Under the pieces are notes generated by a model, which saw nothing but the letters and a program-made list of their open reading frames with translations, had not been told where the DNA came from and searched no databases. A stretch of 64,000 bases of DNA from an uncultured Prevotellaceae bacterium (GTDB lineage Bacteria > Bacteroidota > Bacteroidia > Bacteroidales > Bacteroidaceae). A program made the position numbers and the translations under genes. How positions within the stretch are numbered: the first letter of the stretch is position 1; every line of letters starts with the position of its first letter. The DNA lies in the NCBI GenBank assembly GCA_949295905.1, contig CASFNA010000007.1, forward strand, positions 230,276 to 294,275. Direction: 5' to 3'. Below are positions 24,356 through 30,541 of the stretch, one piece after another.

Positions 24356-26710
24356 ATGACCAACTTCAACCTTAAAAGCTACTTCACGTTCCTCTCGCGG
24401 AACAAGGCGTACACGGCGGTAAACGTGTTCGGACTGGCCGTCAGCCTGATGTTCGTCATCATCATCGGCCTATACACATGGCAAGAGTACAGCATCGACC
24501 GCCAGCACAGCAAGGCCGACCGCATATACAACGTCGGTTTGGAGGCAGGCGACGGCAACAAGACAGCCAACTGCCACCACATCGCCCTGCGATACCTGCG
24601 CGACAGGTTCCCCGAAGTGGAGCTTACGTGCGGCTTCACGACTGAAAAGATGAAACTGAAGGATAACGACGGCTTTGTCAACATTGACGTGATGGAGGCT
24701 GACTCGACGTTCTTCTCAATGTTCGACTTCCCCCTTCTCTACGGCGACCGCGCCACCTGCCTCATGCAGAAAGGCAACATCGTGCTGACGGAGAGCTTCG
24801 CGCGCCGCCTGTTCGGCACGTCCAACGCCGTAGGACGCGACATAACGACGGCCGACAACAGCCACTTCCGCGTGTCGGGAGTGGTCAAAGACTTCGACAA
24901 CACCATCATCGACAAGGACATCGACGCAATAATCGACTTCTCCTTCTGCACCAACAAGGCAAACAAGGACGAGTATTTCCACCAAGTAGCCAACTATCTG
25001 CAAGCCTCGTTGTTCGTCCGTGTGCATGAGGGCAGCGACTTCGAAGCCAAGCAAAAGGACGTTGAAAAGATGTTCAGCGAGCTTAATCGCGACATGCGTC
25101 CTACCATAACTCGCCTCGACAGGCTGTATTTTTCAGGGCTCGGCACATACTCCGGCCTGCACCTTGGCAACCTTACGCTGGTCAGGGTGCTCTTCGCCGT
25201 GGGCCTGGTAATACTGCTTTTCTCCATAATGAACTACGTAAACCTTACCGTTGCGCAGGCCGGTTACCGCGCAAGAGAGATGGCTACGCGCCGCCTCTTC
25301 GGCTGCAACAAGGGCAGAATCAGCGTCAACCTCTTCACCGAATCGCTCGTGATGTGCGCCGTGTCGCTGCTTTTCGCCGTGTCGCTGGCCTGCGTCTGCG
25401 CCCCGTATGCCGACCGCCTGCTCGACACCCGCATTGACCTTGCGCTGCTGCTCACGCCCTCAAGCATAGGCATTATAGCGGCTTTCGTGCTCGTGGTGAG
25501 CGTCCTTGCAGGCGTGCTTCCAGCCACAATACTGTCACGGGTGAAGCCAATCGAGGTGGTGCGCGGCACGTTCCGCAAGCAGACCAAGATGCTCTTCTCG
25601 CGCGTTTTCATAACCGTGCAGAATGTAATCACCATCGTCATGCTGGCCTGCGCATTCATCATGGCGAGCCAGATGCAGCATCTTACCAAAGCTCCGCTGG
25701 GCTTTAACACCGAGAACATCATCAGCCTGAAACTGAACTACGGCTCAGACAGAGACCCTTCCGGGCAATTCGCCGACCGGTTGCGCACCTTGCCTTTCGT
25801 AAAGAGCATTGCCCTGTCCAACGGAACACCTGCCAATGGCGGCGGCGACCCGTCCGTGCAATTCGAGGGCGACGAGGAGAAGAGCACCTTCAACGTAATA
25901 ACGGGCACGCCGGAGATAATGAAAATCTACGGCATAACCGTGAAAAAGGACTTTAACGTGAAGGGAGACAGCATAGTTTACCTCAACGGCAAGTCTCTGC
26001 AATACCTCCAGATGGAGCCTAACTCGGCGCATACCAGCGGCCGTTTCGGCATTATGCCGTTGCTTTTTGGCGGCAATCCAAGGTACGGAGGCATTATAAA
26101 CGACTTCAAAGTGCGCGACGTACGCCAGGACATAAGAGGACTCATCGTGCTGGTATGCAACAAAATAATTCAGCCGCGCAACATATCAATCCTCGTAGAG
26201 GGCAACCTAGTGGAGGCATACACGCAAATCAAGGACATATATAAAGAGGTGTACCGCGAGGATGTGGACGAAAGCACGCCGCCGTTCATCGACAAACAGA
26301 TAGAGCAACGCTTCGAACAGGAGCTGCGCGTGTCAAAGATTGTTTCGCTATTCGCCTTCGTCGCCATCATCATCTCGCTCTTGGGGCTGGTCGCAATGTC
26401 AACATATTTCATCCAGCAAAGGGCCAAGGAAATAGCCATACGCAAGGTGTTCGGCTCTACGGGCAACCAAGTGCGCCGCCGCTTAATACGCTCCTTCCTT
26501 CTGTATGTAGGCATAGCGTTCGTAATAGCCGTGCCAATCATCGTTCACTTCATGAGCGATTGGATAGCGCAATACAGCTACCGCATCACGTGGTGGCCGT
26601 ACATCATAGTGGCAGGCCTCATCGTCCTGCTAATAAGCTACGCCGCCGTGGCCGTGCAGAGCTGGATTGCGGCTGGCGAAAACCCGGTGAAGAATATAAA
26701 GCAAGAGTAG
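24356..26710 (+). CDS. FtsX/MacB-type ABC transporter permease 2 (tandem duplicate)
   Basis: A 784-residue permease with the same helix plan as permease 1. The first 107 nt of the two genes are identical, including silent positions. A block around 25557-25640 and the last 300 nt are also very similar, while the periplasmic parts (about residues 60-270 and 440-650) differ strongly. It should act with the same ATPase, either as a second homodimer or as a heterodimer with permease 1. The flanking repeats (elements d/f, e/g and arrays 5/6) are duplicated with it. Confidence 0.92.
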   Translation: MTNFNLKSYFTFLSRNKAYTAVNVFGLAVSLMFVIIIGLYTWQEYSIDRQHSKADRIYNVGLEAGDGNKTANCHHIALRYLRDRFPEVELTCGFTTEKMKLKDNDGFVNIDVMEADSTFFSMFDFPLLYGDRATCLMQKGNIVLTESFARRLFGTSNAVGRDITTADNSHFRVSGVVKDFDNTIIDKDIDAIIDFSFCTNKANKDEYFHQVANYLQASLFVRVHEGSDFEAKQKDVEKMFSELNRDMRPTITRLDRLYFSGLGTYSGLHLGNLTLVRVLFAVGLVILLFSIMNYVNLTVAQAGYRAREMATRRLFGCNKGRISVNLFTESLVMCAVSLLFAVSLACVCAPYADRLLDTRIDLALLLTPSSIGIIAAFVLVVSVLAGVLPATILSRVKPIEVVRGTFRKQTKMLFSRVFITVQNVITIVMLACAFIMASQMQHLTKAPLGFNTENIISLKLNYGSDRDPSGQFADRLRTLPFVKSIALSNGTPANGGGDPSVQFEGDEEKSTFNVITGTPEIMKIYGITVKKDFNVKGDSIVYLNGKSLQYLQMEPNSAHTSGRFGIMPLLFGGNPRYGGIINDFKVRDVRQDIRGLIVLVCNKIIQPRNISILVEGNLVEAYTQIKDIYKEVYREDVDESTPPFIDKQIEQRFEQELRVSKIVSLFAFVAIIISLLGLVAMSTYFIQQRAKEIAIRKVFGSTGNQVRRRLIRSFLLYVGIAFVIAVPIIVHFMSDWIAQYSYRITWWPYIIVAGLIVLLISYAAVAVQSWIAAGENPVKNIKQE

Positions 26711-26716
26711 GGAAAC

Positions 26717-26855
26717 AGCCCCCTCCCGACCTCAACGGAAGCCCCCTCCCAACCTCCCCGAGGGGAGGAGAAAGGATGCAGAACAATAAACAAACATGAT
26801 AGTTAATAAACAAAAACAACCAAATCCCTCCCCTCGGGGAGGTTAGGTGGGGGCT
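26717..26855. repeat. C-hairpin element g
   Basis: Same layout as element e after permease 1: an outer partial arm (26717-26738) then full arms at 26739-26769 and about 26827-26855, begun 7 bp past the permease 2 stop. Confidence 0.87.
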
Positions 26856-26873
26856 CATATGCCGTTAATCACA

Positions 26874-26967
26874 TTGCAAAAGGTGGCCTTTCAGGCTGTA
26901 AAAGGCCACCTTTTAGAGGCCAAAAGACGGCCTTTTGCAAAACTGGAAATAACATATTGATAATCAA
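26874..26967. repeat. R22 array 6 with TTGATAATCAA flank
   Basis: Units AAAAGGTGGCCTTT, AAAAGGCCACCTTTT, AAAAGACGGCCTTTT (26878-26938), then TTGATAATCAA at 26957-26967. Confidence 0.88.
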
Positions 26968-27015
26968 GACATTACAGAAATGGCAGAAAATGATGACAAC
27001 ATGCCGGGACTAACA

Positions 27016-27138
27016 CCCTTTGTAGGGACATAATTCATTATGTCCGCGCGTTTTGAAAAAACGCATCTACACGCCATAACCTCTTAAAATACGCCTCTAT
27101 GAGGCGTGCGGACATAATGAATTATGTCCCTACAAGGG
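27016..27138. repeat. TAGGGACAT palindromic element
   Basis: Left arm 27016-27050 and right arm 27105-27138 are complementary over about 34 bp with one indel and one mismatch; each contains GTAGGGACATAATTCATTAT or its complement. The inner part has two smaller hairpins. Ends 46 bp before permease 3. Same family as 15344-15493. Confidence 0.88.
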
Positions 27139-27183
27139 CTGGCAACGCGGCAAACTTCACCGTAAAACCGCATAACCGTAAAT

Positions 27184-29565
27184 ATGAACAATTTTATCAA
27201 CGCATTAAAGAACATTCCGCGGCGAGGACAGCACAATTTCGTAAAAATACTGTGCCTCGGCGTTGGCTTCGCGCTGGCTTCGGTGCTAATCGCAAAGCTG
27301 TGGTACGAGCACGAATACGATACGTGTTACCCCGACCACGACCGCATCTACCGCATTAGCGAGGTGATACGGAGAGGCTCCGACCCCGACGTGTTGTACG
27401 GCAACACGCCCGGAGGAGTGGCTCCGCTGCTGAAAAAGCACCTGCCGCAAATCACCGTTGCCACGAGAATAAACCCTCTTTGCTTGGACGAGGAGATGAA
27501 GATGGACACGGAGCGGCGCGTGAAGGGCAATGTCTACATAGTGGACTCGTGCTTCTTCAAGGTGTTCCCGACCAAAATACTGGAGGGCGACGCCGACGAA
27601 ACGCTCGCAAAACCGTTCTACTGCCTTGTGTCGCGGACGATGGCCGAGCGCATGGGCGGCGACGTTGTGGGCCGCAAGCTTGAGTGTACCACCATTCCGG
27701 GACTGGTTATGACGGTCGGCGCAGTGTACGAAGACTACCCTTGGAACTCTACGTTCCACGACTATGACGTGATGCTCTCCATGGCGACGCAACGCTGGTT
27801 CAGCTACGACGGGCAGGACAACCTGATGGGAAACGACCGCTACCGCTCGTTCATAAAGGTCAGTCCGGGGTGTCACCCGGAGCTGGGCGAGTTTGACGCG
27901 ACGGTAAAACAGCTTGTAGACAAGCTCATGGCGGAGCTGAAAAAGGACAACATCGACTATGCGCTGAAGTTCACCCCGGTGTCAAAATACCACTACGAGA
28001 ACAGCGACTCGAAGCAGATGTACCTCGTGATGCTCATCCTTGCGGCTGTGGTTTTGGCCGCCAGCGTGCTCAACTACCTGCTAATCGTGATGGGAAACAC
28101 CGTGACCCGTGCCAAGGAAATGGCCGTAAGAAAGTGCTACGGAGCGATGCCACGCACCATATTCGGCATCACCGTGGCCGAGACTTCGGTGCATATTGTG
28201 CTGTCGTTGGTGCTGGCCGCCGCGCTAATATATGTCTGCAAAGGCTCAATAGAGACGCTGCTCGACGCCCCGGCTACGGCCCTGTTCACCAACAAAGGCG
28301 TGCTTTTCCTCGCCGGTTTGCTGGTCGTTGTGTTCATAATCAGCGCCATATTGCCCGGCAAGATGTACAACGCCGTGCCCGTGACGACGGCCTTCCGCGG
28401 CTTCACGGAGAACCGCCGGCGGTGGAAAATGGCGCTGCTGGCCGTGCAGTTCGTGTTCGTCAGCTTCCTTGTATGCCTGCTCCTTGTGGTGAACAGGCAG
28501 TACACCACGCTCCTGGACTTCGACCTCGGCTATGAATATGACCGTCTCGCGCTCGTCAATATCAACCAAATAAAGGGCGAGGAACGCCGCGCCATGGTGG
28601 CCGAACTCGGCAAGATGACCGAAGTGGAGGCGTGGACGCCGGTGACATACCCCATGTTCGACCAGGGCAGCGGCAACAACGTGGTTGACCCGGAGACGCG
28701 AGAAGAGCTGTTTAACGCCCACGACCTGTACATGACGGGCGACAACTTCTTCAGCCTTACGGGCGTGAAAATACTGCAAGGGCGCGGCTTCAACGCCCAC
28801 AGTGACAGCCTACGCGAGGTCATGGTAAGCCCCGACTTCGCCCGAAAGCTCAAGAACGCTAAGGGCTGGAACGACGTAATAGGCCGCAAAATACTCGTGA
28901 CGGAGCACAGCCAAGACTATAACGACCTGTTCACCATCGTTGGAATATACGACAAGTACCGCCCCAACACCGCGCTCGACGATGACGACCGCCCCACGAT
29001 GATGTTCTACTCCGACCCTTACGGAGGCTATATCAGCTACCTGCTCGTGAAGTTCCACGACCTGACGGCAGACAACATGCAGGCCGTGCAGCGGCGTCTC
29101 GCGCGGCTGTACCCCGGCAAGACGGTCATCGTTGACAGCTACAAGAGGCAGCTTGACACGTGGTATGACGGAGTAAAGAACTTCCGTTCAGCGGTCATCA
29201 TAGCCGGACTATGCGCCCTGCTCATCGCCCTTTTAGGCTTAATAGGCTACATTAACGACGAGATGCAGCGGCGAAGCAAGGAGATAGCCATACGCAAGGT
29301 GAATGGCGCAAGCACCGTCAGCGTGCTGCGCCTGATGCTGCGCGGCGTGCTTGTGGCGGCCGTTCCGGCATCAATCGTAGGCGCGGCGGCCGCCGGATGG
29401 GTGGCAAACAAGTGGCTCGAAGACTTCAGCGTGAAGGCCGGCATGAGCCTCTGGCTGTTCATCTTGGGCGTTGTTGCGGTACTAATAGTCATCGCCTCCA
29501 CGGTAATAGCCGACGCCTACCGCACCGCCAACGGCAATCCCGTGAAGTATCTAAAGGATGAATGA
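27184..29565 (+). CDS. FtsX/MacB-type ABC transporter permease 3 (divergent)
   Basis: A 793-residue permease of the same class but clearly different from permeases 1 and 2. Helices: about 18-40, 280-302, 330-352, 370-390, 420-440, 675-697, about 720-745 and 752-775. The C-terminal FtsX domain has the typical RSKEIAIRKVNGASTVSVLR segment. It lies between the duplicated pair and the ATPase, whose gene begins 107 bp after its stop. It may be the obligate partner of permease 1 or 2, or form its own exporter. Confidence 0.91.
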   Translation: MNNFINALKNIPRRGQHNFVKILCLGVGFALASVLIAKLWYEHEYDTCYPDHDRIYRISEVIRRGSDPDVLYGNTPGGVAPLLKKHLPQITVATRINPLCLDEEMKMDTERRVKGNVYIVDSCFFKVFPTKILEGDADETLAKPFYCLVSRTMAERMGGDVVGRKLECTTIPGLVMTVGAVYEDYPWNSTFHDYDVMLSMATQRWFSYDGQDNLMGNDRYRSFIKVSPGCHPELGEFDATVKQLVDKLMAELKKDNIDYALKFTPVSKYHYENSDSKQMYLVMLILAAVVLAASVLNYLLIVMGNTVTRAKEMAVRKCYGAMPRTIFGITVAETSVHIVLSLVLAAALIYVCKGSIETLLDAPATALFTNKGVLFLAGLLVVVFIISAILPGKMYNAVPVTTAFRGFTENRRRWKMALLAVQFVFVSFLVCLLLVVNRQYTTLLDFDLGYEYDRLALVNINQIKGEERRAMVAELGKMTEVEAWTPVTYPMFDQGSGNNVVDPETREELFNAHDLYMTGDNFFSLTGVKILQGRGFNAHSDSLREVMVSPDFARKLKNAKGWNDVIGRKILVTEHSQDYNDLFTIVGIYDKYRPNTALDDDDRPTMMFYSDPYGGYISYLLVKFHDLTADNMQAVQRRLARLYPGKTVIVDSYKRQLDTWYDGVKNFRSAVIIAGLCALLIALLGLIGYINDEMQRRSKEIAIRKVNGASTVSVLRLMLRGVLVAAVPASIVGAAAAGWVANKWLEDFSVKAGMSLWLFILGVVAVLIVIASTVIADAYRTANGNPVKYLKDE

Positions 29566-29566
29566 G

Positions 29567-29657
29567 AGCCCCCTCCCTACCACCCCAGTGGGGAGGGGAC
29601 AGAAAATACGACAAGACAAACCAAGCTCCTCCCCCAAGGGGAGGCCGGGAGGGGCTG
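29567..29657. repeat. C-hairpin element h (short)
   Basis: Starts 1 bp after the permease 3 stop. Arms AGCCCCCTCCCTACCACCCC and the complement ending in GGGAGGGGCT, with a loop of only about 30 bp. The shortest complete copy; ends 15 bp before the ATPase start. Confidence 0.8.
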
Positions 29658-29672
29658 CTAAACTCAATAAAA

Positions 29673-30335
29673 ATGATAAAAGTAGAGAACCTTTGCAAGT
29701 CGTTCCGCACAGAAGAGGTGGAGACGATTGCGCTTGACAATGTGTCGTTCAACGTAGAAGACGGCGAGTTTGTAGCAATAATGGGCCCGTCAGGATGCGG
29801 CAAGTCAACCTTGCTTAACATCCTCGGACTGCTCGACAACCCTACATCCGGGCAGTATTGGCTCGACAATCAGGAGGTGGCAAGCCTCAAAGAGAAAGAC
29901 CGCACGGGGATAAGGAAGGGCAAAATAGGCTTCGTGTTCCAGAGCTTCAACCTCATTGACGAGCTTAACGTGGAAGAGAACATCGAGCTGCCGCTGACCT
30001 ACCTCAACGTGGGGCGCGCCGAACGGAAGCAGAAAGTGCAGGAAGTGATGAAGCGCATGGCCATAAGCCACAGGGCGAAACACTTTCCCCACCAGCTCTC
30101 GGGAGGTCAGCAGCAGCGCGTGGCGATAGCCCGTGCCGTGGTGTTCGGGCCGAAACTAATCCTCGCCGACGAGCCTACGGGTAACCTGGACTCGAAGAAC
30201 GGCGCGGAGGTGATGCGCCTCTTGACCGAGCTTAACCAAGAAGGCACGGCCATAGTGATGGTGACCCACAACGAGCACGACGCGCAAATAGCCCACAGGA
30301 CAATACGCCTGTTCGACGGAAAAATCATCGGATGA
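29673..30335 (+). CDS. MacB/LolD-type ABC transporter ATPase
   Basis: A 220-residue ATP-binding subunit. Walker A is GPSGCGKSTLLN (about 38-49), Q-loop FVFQSFNLIDEL (about 87-98), signature LSGGQQQRVAIARA (about 141-154), Walker B LILADEPTGNLD (about 160-171), H-loop VMVTHNEHDA (about 196-205). ATG at 29673 (MIKVENLCKSF) fits the family; the frame is open upstream through the repeat but that part is not protein-like. It is the only ATPase in the locus and probably powers all three permeases. An R22 array starts 3 bp after its stop and likely ends the operon. Confidence 0.94.
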   Translation: MIKVENLCKSFRTEEVETIALDNVSFNVEDGEFVAIMGPSGCGKSTLLNILGLLDNPTSGQYWLDNQEVASLKEKDRTGIRKGKIGFVFQSFNLIDELNVEENIELPLTYLNVGRAERKQKVQEVMKRMAISHRAKHFPHQLSGGQQQRVAIARAVVFGPKLILADEPTGNLDSKNGAEVMRLLTELNQEGTAIVMVTHNEHDAQIAHRTIRLFDGKIIG

Positions 30336-30339
30336 AATG

Positions 30340-30421
30340 CGAAAGGCCGTCTTTCGCATTCCAAAAGGCCATGAATCGCACGCTAAAAGGCCGTCTTTTA
30401 CACGCTAAAAGACGGCCTTTT
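30340..30421. repeat. R22 array 7, including a perfect terminator-like hairpin
   Basis: Units AAAGGCCGTCTTT, AAAAGGCCATGAATC, AAAAGGCCGTCTTTT (30385-30399) and AAAAGACGGCCTTTT (30407-30421). The last two are perfect 15-bp inverted repeats with a 7-nt loop ending in T4, a credible terminator for the exporter operon in either direction. Confidence 0.88.
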
Positions 30422-30463
30422 ACAAACGTGTCCGCCAACCCATGCCATAAAAACGGCTGCAAG

Positions 30464-30510
30464 TTGCACTGTTTTCGGATATTTTCCGTATATTTGCAGG
30501 TATATACCTG
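30464..30510 (+). promoter_or_regulatory. Promoter plus 14-bp palindrome before the PEP-synthase-like gene
   Basis: The -7 box TATATTTG (30489-30496) has a TTG 22 bp upstream (30464-30466). Immediately after it lies CAGGTATATACCTG (30497-30510), a perfect 14-bp palindrome covering the predicted start site: either an operator or a 5' mRNA hairpin. Confidence 0.6.
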
Positions 30511-30541
30511 TTAAAGGAAAAACAAACTTACATGTACCGAT

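Noticed and set aside
21605-26710. Permease 1 and 2 as an assembly duplication artefact
   Set aside because: The periplasmic regions differ strongly in sequence, so they are two real genes.
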